A stretch of DNA of 64,000 nucleotides, taken from assembly GCF_040939455.1 (NCBI RefSeq), contig NC_134117.1, positions 49,507,001 to 49,571,000 on the forward strand, given 5' to 3'. The position numbers were made by a program, and so were the translations under genes. The stretch is from Microcebus murinus. Lineage: Eukaryota; Chordata; Mammalia; Primates; Cheirogaleidae. Shown here in pieces: positions 52,393 to 64,000 of this stretch; within the stretch, counting starts at the first letter, position 1; each line of letters begins with the position of its first letter. Under the pieces are notes generated by a model. It ran no database searches. It saw nothing but the letters and a program-made list of their open reading frames with translations, and was not told the DNA's origin.

Positions 52393-55020
52393 GGTTTTGT
52401 TTTTATTTTTACTAAAGTTCTTCTCAAGTTCTCATTCCAACTTTTCTAAATAAAACCTACATAAAATCTTTCCAATTAAAATAACCATAAAGTATTTTGT
52501 AGCAATTCAAATAACTTGACATTTTACTTCACAAACCTGAAGGCTAAATTCTATATAATAGATTATAATATAAAACAGATTCTCTTATACGAAACAAGCA
52601 AGTTTTTTCTCATTCCGTTTGCACCAAAAAAAAGTTGAATTGATGAATAGAAAAAAAAAAAACAAAAACCAATTCCCCTGCTTCCTCAATATACTATGAA
52701 TGAAAGACAACTAAAATTAAACTTTAATGTCCTTTTGATTTACTCTCATTTAATCTGCTTTTATATTCCTCAGATTTGGCAGAACCCACAATAATGAGCT
52801 GAACCCACAAGCTCAGATGAGCTTGGCTGAGAGTAAATTCATATATGTATTTTATTTTTATGAAAGATTTGTTAGTTCACATTTAAGAAAAAAATTAGAA
52901 TTAGAAATTTTGGTTATTAGAATGTAATGGAGAAATAATGATACTCATTGGAATAATTATGTAAAAACAAATTTAAAAATCTTAGAAAATATATGCCTAA
53001 AAAAACAGGAATGCCTAATAAAATGAGAAAAAAATATCAAGTAAAATTAGAGATTAGAGAAATAAATTAGAGGAGATTAAAGGTTCTGGGGATTTATACA
53101 TCCACAGGGAATGATTATATCCACAAATTATGGGAAAATTCAGTGAAAACTGTACTGTGTCATTTTTCAGTTTTTCTTAATGCTGATGGAAATCTGTAGT
53201 GTATGTCAATACCAATCAATAAAAAAGCAAGAGGAGGGAGAAGTGAGGGAAACAACATACTGAATATCACAGGCACTGTGCTGGGCCCTTAATTATAGAC
53301 AAATATGGTAAAAATTATATGATTTTTTGATTTTCAGTTTTTCAATCTCTCATACTGTTTATACCAAAAAAATTGAATTGATAAGTAGAAATAGAAAAAA
53401 ATTGTTTTTCAATTGTTTGATTTTTGGCATTTCAACATTTCAATGACTGAAACTAAAAGTTATTTTTTATAATTAATTTTAGCTTAATAAATAATGTTAA
53501 GTAAAAGATTTCAAATGTATGCCTTTGGAAAGCTTTTTCAATTCCAGGAAAGACTATGATTTTTTGGCTCCTATAAATTATAACCTTCAGCAAGAGGTAG
53601 TAACTATTGCATTAGCAAAGGGCACTCATCCAGAAAATCTAGATTCCAGAGAACACCATCATCTAGAAAAATCATTTAATGACTCAGAGTCCAGCAATAT
53701 ATCTTTTAAAATAATACCATATAATGAAGAATATTAATCTGCTATTTTTGTGGTAAGAATGGATACATTTTTTGATTCTCTTCTACATGAAAATGCACAT
53801 ATCTGAATTGACGAATCACACTAAAATATTTAATACTAAAAACCCTAACTTCATAATGGCTTTCATTTATAAAAAGAAGATAGTATTGGCTTTATCAGAT
53901 CTCCTACTGAGGAACAAAATTAAATTATTCTCTATCACAAATCTTAGTCTAACTTCACAGTTATTTTTTGAGATAATTGATACAAATACATTTTTTTTAA
54001 AAAATACCATCAAAAAGTAAAACTTTCTATCACTCCCAAGATCCATTCTGTAGTCCAAAGAATAATGAAACAATTACCAGCCCCACTTACTGTAGATAAT
54101 TGTATTAAAAAATGTCAGCCAAACATCTTAAAATGATAAGCCATCTTTAGAAATTAATGTAATTTGATTTTTTCTTAATTATATTTACAGTTATCCTTAA
54201 TGAACATACTAGGAAATTTTTGATATTTTTTCCAGAAAATATAAACACTTTGTTTGGAGTGCTTATATCAATATAGATGGGATAAACAACCTGTAAATTG
54301 AAAGTGAATCTAGTCTATATAAAGATCACTTTGTTGCCCTGTGCCCCTTGTATGATATAGTAAGGCTTTAGACCTCACTTTATCCTATTAATGTTAAGGG
54401 GCTGCCATACAGCAAAACACTAAGTGTTTTACATTTTAGCCTTTTCAGAAATAAAGTGGTAGATATTCATTTCACAGTGAGAGAGTAGCTAAGGATGATA
54501 TCAGGGAACATTGTAGAATATAGCAAGCAATTGCATTTTATAATAGGTAAGAAAATGTTCCTTAGAATATTTGCACTTAAAAGAAAAATCTTGTTCTGCT
54601 GATATTGCCTTTCAAAAAAGAAATGGAATAAAAGAAGAATGCTCTAGGATTCAGACCCTGTTGTAGTAATATTTAAAATACTGCCTCACTTTCTTATAAG
54701 CTAGAGAAGTTACTTTGCTCAAAATTAATCATTCCTTCATTTTAAAGTAAATGTTTCAGAAATAGATTTGTAAAGATTTCTGATTAACCTAATTACTTCA
54801 ACCACAACTCCATCTTCAAGTTACAAGTCTAGCTTTTTTGAAGATGACCTACAGTTAGAGCAGATTAAATAACACCACACACACACACACACACTCAAAT
54901 ACACAAAACACTTACATTTAGTAGATGGTCATGCAGCTGATAGTTTTTAAGCAAATCTAACCATAATTGGTTGCAGTAATGATAATAGTGGTAGTTGTAT
55001 GAAGATAATCATGTAACTAT
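52393..55020. other. Intron, unassigned
   Basis: AT-rich. The plus-strand open frame at 53519-53737 (72 codons) is unmatched and has no splice sites that I trust. A CA microsatellite lies at about 54874-54894. Confidence 0.45.
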
Positions 55021-55175
55021 AGAAAATATTTAGTGAGCAGTTACTATGTGTGAGACACTATTCACGCTTGACATGTATCATTTTATTTAATCATCAAAAC
55101 TGTACAATATGGTAAATATGATTATTAACATCCCCATTTTATGGATGTGAAAATTCAGGCACAGATAGTAAGATA
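55021..55175 (-). mobile_element. MIR SINE remnant, minus strand
   Basis: The order 'tgagcagttactatgtgtgagacac', 'atcattttatttaatcatcaaaac' and 'aacatccccattttatggatgtgaaaattcaggcac' is reverse-orientation MIR. Confidence 0.8.
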
Positions 55176-55769
55176 AATGAATGCAACAGAAGACAGAAAT
55201 AAAAGAGATCTGTTTTAGAAGATAATTTAAAAAAAGGAGAGAAAAAATATCTTCTAGATGCCATATAAAAATGATCTAGTTTCAGAGGCAATTTGTTAAT
55301 CATGTGTAAAACATAAGGACAATTAACAGAAAAATATAAATATAGTTTTAAACATTTCCTTAAGACTTTAAGACTGATTTATTGGACTCCTAGATTTGTA
55401 ATTCCATTTTTATAAAAATATACTCAAAATTAAACTATAAAAATTTTGGTTATTATAATAGCTAATCCATACTATTTTAACCTTTTTATCACAACATAAA
55501 ACAAATGCTAGCTCCTACTGTCTCTTAAGCATTCTGACAAGGCTAAACCTTTCATGCTTTCAATCATATTATCTATAAGCATGTTCCACAGGATACTTCA
55601 AAATTTCTGATTATGGTTCCAAATTTGAGTAATTCTTGACTTGCAGAGATCTAATAACTAAAATTATGAAATTGTGTGGTCTGCTATTTATAAAATTTAT
55701 CTTATGCTTTTATATATTTCATTATAAAATGTCAAGTAATATAGAAATATAAGCCAAATTTCTAATCCT
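55176..55769. other. Intron, unassigned
   Basis: AT-rich; nothing recognised. Confidence 0.5.
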
Positions 55770-56172
55770 TATTTTTTTAATTTATTTTTGAGATAAGTCT
55801 GGCTTCATTGACTGAGCTAGAGGTGCAGTGGCATCATCATAGCTCACTGCAACCTCAAACTCCTGGGCTCAAGCCTCAGTCAACCCAAGAAGCTGGGACC
55901 ACATAGATGCACCACTATGCCCAAGTATTTTTTTGTATTTTTTATAGAGATGGGGGTCTCACTATGGTGCTCAAGCTGGTCTCAAATTCTTGGTTTCAAG
56001 TGATGCTCCCACCTCAGCCTCCCAAAGTCTAGAATTATAGGCATGAACCATTGTGCCTGGCTAATTTTTTTAGAGATGGGGTCTTGCTATTTTGCCCAGG
56101 CTGGTTTCGAATTCCTGGCCTCAAGTGATCCTGAATAGGTAGGATTACAAGTGCATGCCACCACACCCCAAA
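55770..56172 (-). mobile_element. Old Alu with a third monomer, minus strand
   Basis: A minus-strand dimer (55770 to about 56062) ends 'ataggcatgaaccattgtgcctggc'. It is followed directly by a further Alu monomer-like piece: 'taatttttttagagatgggg', 'cccaggctggtttcgaattcc', 'ggattacaagtgcatgccaccac'. This gives three monomer units in one orientation. Confidence 0.8.
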
Positions 56173-57427
56173 TTTTAATTATCCACATTTGATCCTATGA
56201 ATAGCTATATATAATAGTTTATCACACACCCTTCCCCTTTATTCTCTATAGTGTTCAATTAAAAATAAAATGAACCAAAAAATTATTTTCTACATATTTT
56301 ATTCTGTGATGTGCTTTGTCTACACTTGGCAGTTATGTATGAGAGATAGATCCCTATCAGTGCCAATAGCTCTGCTTTACTCTTTAAATAGCTATAAGAA
56401 CCCATAATGTAGCTAAAACATAAATATTTAGATCCTTTTTATGGATATTTTACTTCCATTTATTATATTATAAACAGTATAATTATTATCTTTGTATGTA
56501 TGTGTGCATGTGTGTATCCTTGTCCATATGTGAAAATATTTGTTTAAGATTCTTAAGAATAGAAATTCTGGATAACTCCATTTTTAATTTTGGTGGAGTC
56601 TGTCAAATTCCTCTCAAAAAAAGTTTTCACCAATTCACCCAATAAGGTAATAAACCAACAGCACATAAGAATATCTTCTACTCACTGAACAATGTCTTCA
56701 TATTTTGTCAAATTGATTATGAAAACCAGTATCTTATTATTTTTGCCTTTATAGGACATTTGAATGTTTCCATATTCTTTTATTTCCAATCCTAGTACTG
56801 AAAAATTTAATATTTGTGTATTCATGTGCAGCTGGCAGTCTTCATATTCTATTTATATTCCATTCATATCCTTTTGTATTCTGTTTTTCTACTAAATTCT
56901 TTGTCAGTGCAGCCTAAAACTTGGCAATGATTGGTAGATCTGTGACTCAGAGAGGGTTGGTTGTGCCACAATGCTTTTATTTCTCTGCATCTTCCTGCTA
57001 CTTGGCCCCAGTTGTGGAAGTCCTTAGCAGACTCATGTAACTAAAGCTCCAGTTTTCTGGCTGGAGACCTGGCCAAGAAACCATATGAAATAGGAAAATT
57101 GGGGAGAGAGAAGGGCTGAGGAAAATGACCCTGTAAAGTTGATTGTGAACTCCTGGCCTCAACTCTGAACTCTGTGTGGATCTGATCCTAATCAACGTAG
57201 GCCACCTTCCAGGTCTGACATTAACCACTTAGGTGGCACAAACACTGGCCACATAGGAATAGCACCACAAAAGCTTTGAAAATTGGACACTGGAACCACA
57301 GACAGTAAAATGCTAGTTGGAAATTGTGGCCTGAGCCTAAGCAGCTCGTTACCTGCTAAAAGAAAAATATAAACATCCTTCAAAGGAGGTAAACCAAAAT
57401 CTCTTAATGTAGTATTCAAAATCTGCA
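56173..57427. other. Intron, unassigned, GC-richer in its second half
   Basis: The part from about 56930 to 57420 is richer in G/C and non-coding by eye. The minus-strand frames at 56998-57228 and 57192-57419 have no known match. It may be an old repeat, possibly a LINE 5' region, since ancient L1 sequence follows after 57900. Confidence 0.4.
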
Positions 57428-57893
57428 GGATAGGTAGTAGACAGAGTAATGGCCTTCAAAGATGCCCACACCGTAATCTTCAGAACTTGTGTATATGTTA
57501 CCTTACATGGCAAAAGAGGTTTTGCAGACGTAATTAAGTTAAAGTAATCTAGATGGGGAGATTATCCTGGATTATCTGGGTGGACCCATAGCCATCACAA
57601 GTAGAAGATGGAGGCAAAAGAGAAGGTCACAGTGATGCAATGTGAGAAGATACCAACCCACCATTTCTGGCTTTTATGATAGAGGAAGGAGGACAAAAGC
57701 CAAGGAATGCAGATGAGCTCTAAAAAGTGGAAAAGACCAGAATACAGATTCTCCCCTACAGCCTCTGACACCTAAATTTTAGCCCACTATGACTGGTGCT
57801 GGACTTCTAGATTATAGAGTTGTAAAATAATAAATGTATATTGTTTTAAACTGCTAAGACTGTGGTAACTTATTACTAAAGCAATGAAATCCA
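57428..57893 (+). mobile_element. LTR-like old mammalian repeat
   Basis: The text follows a common mammalian repeat I know: 'gtaatggccttcaaagatgcccac', 'ttaccttacatggcaaaagagg', 'ggagattatcctggattatctgggtggaccca', 'aatgcagatgagctctaaaaa', ending 'taataaatgtatattgttttaaactgctaag'. A poly-A signal is at 57829-57834. I judge it to be an old LTR but cannot name the family. Confidence 0.5.
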
Positions 57894-60178
57894 AAGATCT
57901 TTTAAAATCAATAAAATTGATAAAACTAGCAAGATTGTAAAAGAAAAAAAGGAGAAACTCAAATTACAATATTAGAATGAAATGAGGAATTATCACCACC
58001 GAACTGCAGACATTAACAGAACTGAGAGAGAAAACTAGAACAATTCTATGGCCATATATTTTACATCTTAAATGAGATAAACCAAATTATTTAAAGACAT
58101 GAATTACCAAAATTCACTCAAAAAATTATATATTCTGAATAGTTTTAAAACTACTAAGGAACTTGAATTCATAATTTAAATCCTTTCAAAAAGGCATTAT
58201 TTATGATGATTTCATTGGTGGTTTCTACCAAACATTTAGATATAACACCGATTTTACAAAATCTTCTCCAGAAAATATATAAAAGGAGGATATACTGGTC
58301 AATTTATTTTATGAGACCAGCATTACCCTTATATAAAAGCCAAAGATAGTAATAAAAATGAAGAAGGAGGATGAGGAGGTAGAGAAAGTAGAGGAGGTAA
58401 AAGAGGAAGAAGAGGACAAAAAGGAAAAGAGGAGGAGGAGAAAAAAATGAGAGCAATACTTCTCATGAATAATGATGCAAAAATTCTTAAAAATATTAGC
58501 ATATACACCATATCTATGTGTGTGTATATGTGTGTAAAATATACCACAACCAAATGGGATTTATTCTAGGAGTGCAAGGCTGATTCAATATTCCAACATC
58601 AAAATAGTACATTGTATTAATAGTCTAAAAGAAACTAAAATGAATATTTCAATTGATGCAGAAAAAGAATATGACAAAATTCATTATCCATTCATGACAA
58701 AAACTTTCAGCTAAATAAGGATTTTCCTCAACCTGATGAAAAAACCATCTATAAAAATCCTACACCTAAATCATACTTAAGTCAAAACATGTAAAACATT
58801 TTCTGCTAAGATTGAGAACAAGGCAAGGATGTCCACTCTAACCTCTAATCAACTTTGTGCTAGAAATTCTATTACAATAAGGACAGAAAAGGCAATAAGG
58901 AATAAAAATTTAAAATTCAAAAATATAACTGTTTCTATTTTCTATTCTACATAGAAAATCCCAAGGAATCCACAAAAGATTTCTAAATCAAAATTTAGGG
59001 TCAAAAGGTTACAGGATATAAGATTAACACATAAAAATAAATTTTATTTCTGTATAATATTGATATATAATTATAAGCTGAATTTTTTTTATGTAATACT
59101 ATTTACAATACCTCAAAATATTTTGGTATGTATAGCAAAACATTACAGAATATTTATGCCCAAAATAGCAAAATATTGATAAAATGGCAAAGAAGACCCA
59201 AATAAATTAAGAGACACATCATATTTATGGATTGGAAGACTCAACATAAAAATGTCAGTTCTTCCCAAACTGATCTTTAGATTTACTGCAATTGCAAACA
59301 AAATTCCAGAAGGATTTAGGACTTTGTAGATATACCCAAGCTGCTTTTAAAATTTATGTGGAAATTCAAAGGAATTATAATAGCTAAAATGATTTTGAAA
59401 AAGAATAAAGTTGGAGGAATCACTCTACCTAAATTTAAGATTTACTGTAAAGCTACTGTAAAGACAATGTGGGATTGATGAAGGGATAGATGCATAGTCA
59501 ATGAAACAGGAAAAAGAATCCAGAAATAGTTGGCCAAATGATTTTTTACAAAGTAAAAAACAATCCAGTGGACAAAATATACTCTTTCCAACAAAAGCTA
59601 CTAAAAAGGTTGGACATCCACATGTAATAAAAACAACCTGACTTAATCCTCGTATTTTATCCAAAATTTAACTCAAAATTGATCATGATCTAAATATGAA
59701 ATATAAACCCACTAAACCTTTTGCTTTTCAAAAGACAATGTTAGGAGAATGAAAAAACAAGCTTCAGAATTAGAGAAAATATTTTCAAACTACATGTCTG
59801 ACAAAGGGCTTGTGTACAAAATACATAAAGAACTCTTATAACTCAATAATAAGAAAACAAACAACTCAATTAAAAAATTTCTGACAATGTCAAATGCTCA
59901 CAAGAATGTGGAGCAACTAGAACTCTCATACATTGCTTGTGGTCAGTTTCTTGATTATATTACCATATGCCTCAGCAACATTAATCCTGGGTATTTACTT
60001 TAGAAAAATAAAAAAAATGTTCACAAAAAAATATTTACAGATTCTAAACAAAAGCTCTATTCATAATCACTAAAAAATGGAAACAATCCAAACTTCAGGT
60101 AATCAAAGCCTGACACATTTGACTGATAAAGAAACAAGCTTGTGTTAGATTCAGACAATTTATTAGACAGCAAAAGAA
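57894..60178 (+). mobile_element. Ancient L1 (L1M class) ORF2 remnant, plus strand
   Basis: Diverged ORF2 text in order: 'aattgatgcagaaaaagaatatgacaaaattca' near 58648 (the DAEK-FDKI motif), 'gattggaagactcaac' near 59230, 'ttggaggaatcactctacc' near 59412, then 'aatgtggagcaactagaactctcata' near 59907. No open frame survives. A purine-rich block interrupts it at 58355-58445. Confidence 0.85.
58355..58450. repeat. Purine-rich (GA) low-complexity tract
   Basis: GAAGGAGGATGAGGAGG-type repeats for about 95 bases, almost without pyrimidines on the plus strand, inside ancient L1 sequence. Confidence 0.9.
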
Positions 60179-60655
60179 CACGGTAAAAAAAAAAAAAAAT
60201 GCCAGCTCCCATGTCCCTTATCCCATAAGATAATACTGAAACAAAAAGAGCCAAATCATGTGATGATGTAACATTAGTGGTGGGGATAACCTCTTGCTGA
60301 TGATCTATTCTCATGTTCCAGGTAAATAGTTTTATAGTTTGCAGTGCATCCTAAGGGGAGTGAGGCAGAAAGCCTCATTCCTCATCAATACTTAATAGGA
60401 GATGAGTAACTGTCTCATGGTAGCCTCCTGGGCATATAAGTAGTAGAGTGGGAAATGGTCATGTAACTCTCTTCAAAGGCCTCTGATGCCCTCTTGTTCC
60501 AGGAGGATGCCAGAGCATTCTGTCAAGACTTAGATCAGCTGCAGTTAAGCTTTGCCCAAAGCTTAGTAGTAGGAATGGAAATGTGCAAGGTAGATGCTTA
60601 TCATATGCCTCAGAAATCCCTGAACTGGGATTAGAAACACCTTCTTAGATAGTAA
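60179..60655. other. Non-LINE segment between two ancient L1 pieces
   Basis: Begins with a poly-A run (about 60185-60199) and holds GC-richer sequence that I cannot assign. The L1 text on its two sides overlaps (L1 'aacaatccaa' occurs at about 60082 and again at about 60727), so the flanks are probably two L1 copies. Confidence 0.45.
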
Positions 60656-60840
60656 AAACTTATGTTCACACAAAAATTTGTACATAAGTGTTTATAGTGG
60701 CTCTATCATAATCATACAAATTCGAAACAATCCAAATGTCTTTCAACAAGTGGATGACAAATTGTGGTTTATGTGGTCCAATACCATACCATTCAGCTAT
60801 AAAAAGGAAAGAACTATTGTTATGTTCAACAAGTTAGATG
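60656..60840 (+). mobile_element. Ancient L1 3' ORF2 fragment, plus strand
   Basis: 'gtgtttatagtggctctatc', 'gaaacaatccaaatgtctttcaac' and 'cattcagctataaaaaggaaagaac' are L1 ORF2 end signatures. Confidence 0.75.
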
Positions 60841-60914
60841 AAACCCCTGTGTTGTGAATTTCAGATTTGTGTTTTATCTGGGATTTCTTCAGTTTTTAAA
60901 AATTTATTCTTACA

Positions 60915-61605
60915 TATTCTTTTTTTATTGTTATAAAATACACATAATACAAAATTTATCATTCAGATCATTTTTAAATGTACAATTCAGTGGCATTAAG
61001 TACGTTCACACTGTTGTGTAACTATTGTCACCATCCATCTACAGAACTTTTTCATCTTCCCAAACTGAAACTCTATGCTCGCTAAGCAATAACTCACCAT
61101 TTTTCCCTTCCACCAGTCCCTGGTAATCACTGTTCCACTTTCTATTTATATGAATTTAACTATTCTAAGTACTTCATATCAGTGGAATTGGATAATGTTT
61201 GCCCTTTTGTGTCTGGCTTATTTCACCTAGCATAATGTTTTTGATGTTTATCAATATTGTAGCATATGTCAAAATTTCATTTCTTTTTAAAGGATGGATA
61301 ATATTCCATTGTATGTATATACCACAATTTGTTTATCCATGAAGGACATTTGGGTTGTTTCAATCTTTTGGATATTATAAGTAATGCTGCTCTGAACACT
61401 GATGCACAAATATCTGTTCCTATCTGTGCTTTAAAATCTTTAGCATATATAGATTGAAGTGAAATTTCTGGGTGATATGGTAATAAATGTTGTTTTCCAC
61501 AGTGGCTGTACAATTTTACATTCCTACCAGCAATGCATAAGAATTCCAATTTCTCTACATCCTTACCAACACTTACTACTTTCTGAGACTTTTTTTTTTA
61601 AACAT
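60915..61605 (-). mobile_element. Ancient L1 remnant, minus strand, part 1
   Basis: Reverse-strand old L1: 'aatacacataatacaaaatttatc', 'cttccaccagtccctggtaatcactgttcc', 'tgtctggcttatttcacctagcataatg', 'atattccattgtatgtatataccac' and 'ggacatttgggttgtttc'. The same-strand open frame at 61277-61549 is the broken ORF2 end, with WINKLWYIHTMEYYPS. Confidence 0.85.
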
Positions 61606-61958
61606 TTGAAGTTATACATTGCTTAATGACGGGTACTTTCTGAGAAATGCTTTCTTAGGTAATTTTGTAATTGTGCACACATCATAGAGTATGTTTAAGC
61701 AAACCTACATATGGTATAGTCTACTACACATCTAGGCTATGTTATATAAGCCTGTTGTTCTTAGGCTGTAAACCTATACCACATGTTACTGCACTGAATA
61801 CTGCAAGTACTTGTAACACAATAGTAAGTACTGTGTATCTAAACACATCTAAACATACATAAGTACAGTAAAACTATGGTATTATAATCTATGGAATCAC
61901 AGTCATAAATATGGTCCATTGTTGACTGAATCATAGTCATGTAGCATGGGACTGTATT
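61606..61958 (+). mobile_element. Tigger-class DNA transposon remnant inserted in the L1
   Basis: The text 'gttatacattgcttaatgacggg', 'catcatagagtatgtttaagcaaacc', 'tctactacacatctaggctat', 'gttactgcactgaatactg' and the end 'tagtcatgtagcatgggactgta' matches a common Tigger-related non-autonomous element. L1 sequence on either side appears collinear, so it is nested. Confidence 0.75.
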
Positions 61959-62290
61959 TATTTAATTTTAATTTCTTATATTTTCATTGAAGTAAAATTT
62001 TTGTTATTTCATATGTAAGTCATTTTTTATCTGGTGAATGATAGACCTAATATATTTTGCTGCCAAATGGACAGCCAACTGTCAAAATAAAATGTATTAA
62101 ATATTTTTCTAAAATGATCCAAAATTCTACTTAAGTTAAATGCCTATTCCATATGAGTCTGATTGTGATTTCTCTATTATTTTCCATATATCTATATGCT
62201 TATTCTTGTGCCAATACTATCCTGTTTTAATTATTATAGCTTTTATGCTTAGTTTAATATCTGATACAAGCCTCTACTCATGTTTTTCTG
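61959..62290 (-). mobile_element. Ancient L1 remnant, minus strand, part 2
   Basis: 'ttcttgtgccaatactatcctgttttaattattatagctttt' near 62203 is reverse-strand L1 ORF2 text that lies upstream, in L1 order, of part 1. Confidence 0.7.
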
Positions 62291-64000
62291 TGAAATTTTC
62301 TTAAATAGTTTAATTTAATGCTGCCCTCAGGCCCAGAAGCTTGTGTTAGAATGTAAATTAAGTAGAGTAGTTGGTACACTTTTTACTTTATCTGATAGTC
62401 TTTTATCATAAACAAACCAGTGTGTTGACTTACCTTCTATATAAATGAACTAGTAAAAAATAAAATAATAAAAACGAAATAGTTCATGTAAGTTGCTGAT
62501 AGGTGAATCACACTTGAGTAATATTGGGTTGTTTTTTTTTTTTCTTTTTTTAACCATCTTTCTATGGAGCATAAGTTCCTATTCATGCATTTTCTCTCCA
62601 GTGTTTCTGTTGACTTCTTCACTTTTCCCAGGCTTAAAGTTCATGCAGAGACTGAGAATTAGGACTTTCTTGAGGGTTTAGGCAGCATATAATCCCATGT
62701 AAAATCTCTGGTATCATTTCTCAATAACTAGTTGAAATTTTGTCTTCTTTCTGAGTAGAGAAAAAACTCCTCTGAAATGAAACTCTGCATTCTTTCCTGC
62801 TTTATTATTTATAGTATAAACTCTGGCTCCTTGGAACTTACAAATTTTTTTTTCCTTTCAAGAAAGTTCACTTCTTAAAATAAAGCTTTGGTTTCTAGAC
62901 TACTGTTATGGTTGTAGGCTTGAAACATTTTTCTTTGTGGATTTTACATTCCTTAAGTTATCCTCAGCCTTTCAGGAAAAAAAAAAATGTGTTCAGCATT
63001 GGAGTCTGTTGTGAGCTGTACTTATGGTCGAAGTGATGAAGAGGGAGAAGTATTTTAGTAGCATGAAGAAACAATCTAGTAAAAATTGGTCATCAGAGGA
63101 GCCTGAGGCCAAGATAAGGAGCAAGAGAATACAATCACAAACTAGACATGCTTGTGGGACATGTGCATTTTCCCAAGAGTGTCTGATAAAGACCACACAC
63201 TTTACACTCATGACAGATGGGTCATGGACAGTCAGACCATAATAGATGAGTCTTAATGGGAAGGGTGACTCCTGAGGGCAAAGAAGTTATAGATATTCAG
63301 ATTGCATATGTATACCAGAACCTTATACATAGCATATTGTTTTAAAATAGTCCATTTATTCATGATGATTATAAATTGCATAATAAAAAGAAATGAAAAA
63401 GGGATGGGAAGTATGTTGCTAAGTGATTAGGTTGTACGTTTTCTATGAAATTAATAACTGAAGAATAGAGGACTAAAGCAGTCCAGGATGCATCCCTGCC
63501 TTTTAGGCAATGCATCAGGAGGACCCTTGGCAGGACCAATCTAATGTCTCAGTATTTCACGTGTAAAGCTTGTTTCCAACTGGATTTCATCTCTTATAAT
63601 CAGCTCTAATAGTTTAAGAGTACTACAAACATTTCCCCATTTCAAAGAGTATTCTTCCTTTCCTTCCAGTACTGAGATAATGTTCTTCTGTGTCTCTAAT
63701 TATTACTCCCAGAAAAAAGTTAATTTTATTTATCATACTTTCCCTCCACATGGATAGTCTCTCAAACCCTCAAAACTGTACTTTTAAAAAGAGTAGAAAC
63801 GGGGCAAACTGGTTTCACATGCCATTTATCTATCAGCAGGAAAGGCCTTAAATAAAGTTAGGGGGATGTGGCGAGCATTGTGGAGAGGAAGGGCATACCT
63901 CTAACCCTTCTTAAGGAGAGGCAAAGATATAAAATGTAACCAAAATGTGAAAAAACAAAACAAAACAAAAAAAAAACTTTTATCGGGTGGTGGGCAGGTG
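62291..64000. other. Intron, unassigned, to the window end
   Basis: No gene or recognisable repeat. The overlapping open frames at about 62993-63242 on both strands look like chance. The last bases (about 63950-63975) form an A-rich AAAAC repeat tract that could be the tail of an element extending beyond the window. Confidence 0.45.

Noticed and set aside
53519..53737. 72-codon plus-strand frame with mixed composition (starts MPLESFF)
   Set aside because: No known family, no splice sites I trust, no supporting neighbours; chance is likely in 64 kb.

Overview
The window is nuclear DNA from a primate, most likely a Malagasy lemur. It is visibly AT-rich and packed with LINE-1 and Alu copies. 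Several Alus carry the AT-rich middle linker (ttggccaactaat then tatatagaaaaaatt) and the ending 'gctaggctgatgccacggcactcactctagcctgggc' style that I know from lemuriform Alus. No galago-type 7SL/tRNA fusion SINEs were seen. The lemur call is an inference from these repeats.

The only host coding sequence I can support is one exon on the minus strand (1335-1535). It has consensus splice sites and encodes 67 codons of the central M region of an alpha-catenin, best matching alpha-T-catenin (CTNNA3). CTNNA3 is known for enormous introns. The window is therefore about 1.3 kb of the downstream intron, the exon, and more than 62 kb of the upstream intron. I found no other exon, no nested LRRTM-type gene and no RNA gene.

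Layout: 1-2.5 kb holds the exon and flanking intron. 2.5-4.2 kb has a fold-back Alu complex, an L2 and a minus-strand Alu. 5.58-7.93 kb has two L1 pieces facing away from each other, the second with a perfect target-site duplication (TSD). 10.3-12.9 kb is an ancient L1 split by a younger minus-strand L1. 13.3-14.9 kb has a MIR, a full Alu with a perfect TSD, and an LTR split by an older Alu. 17.94-25.10 kb is a nearly full-length but inactivated L1, with 5'UTR, ORF1 and ORF2, whose 3' part is duplicated twice. 27.67-28.03 kb is a short inverted-repeat DNA transposon with a GC-rich core. 28.86-28.99 kb is a compound TA/CA microsatellite. 32.6-33.98 kb has a young Alu and a Tigger-class element. 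37.0-43.5 kb holds old SINE, hAT and LINE remnants. 45.25-47.91 kb is a minus-strand L1 with a twin-priming inversion. 48.4-57.9 kb has old Alus, MIR, L2, a second Tigger-class copy and an LTR-like repeat. 57.9-62.3 kb has two ancient L1 remnants in opposite orientation and another Tigger-class element.

Nothing here looks like a new multi-gene system. The interesting material is structural: retrotransposon rearrangements (fold-back Alu, chimeric duplicated L1, twin-primed L1 with an antisense-fusion reading frame) and the unassigned inverted-repeat element at 27.7 kb. No similarity search was possible, so repeat family names rest on recognition by eye.
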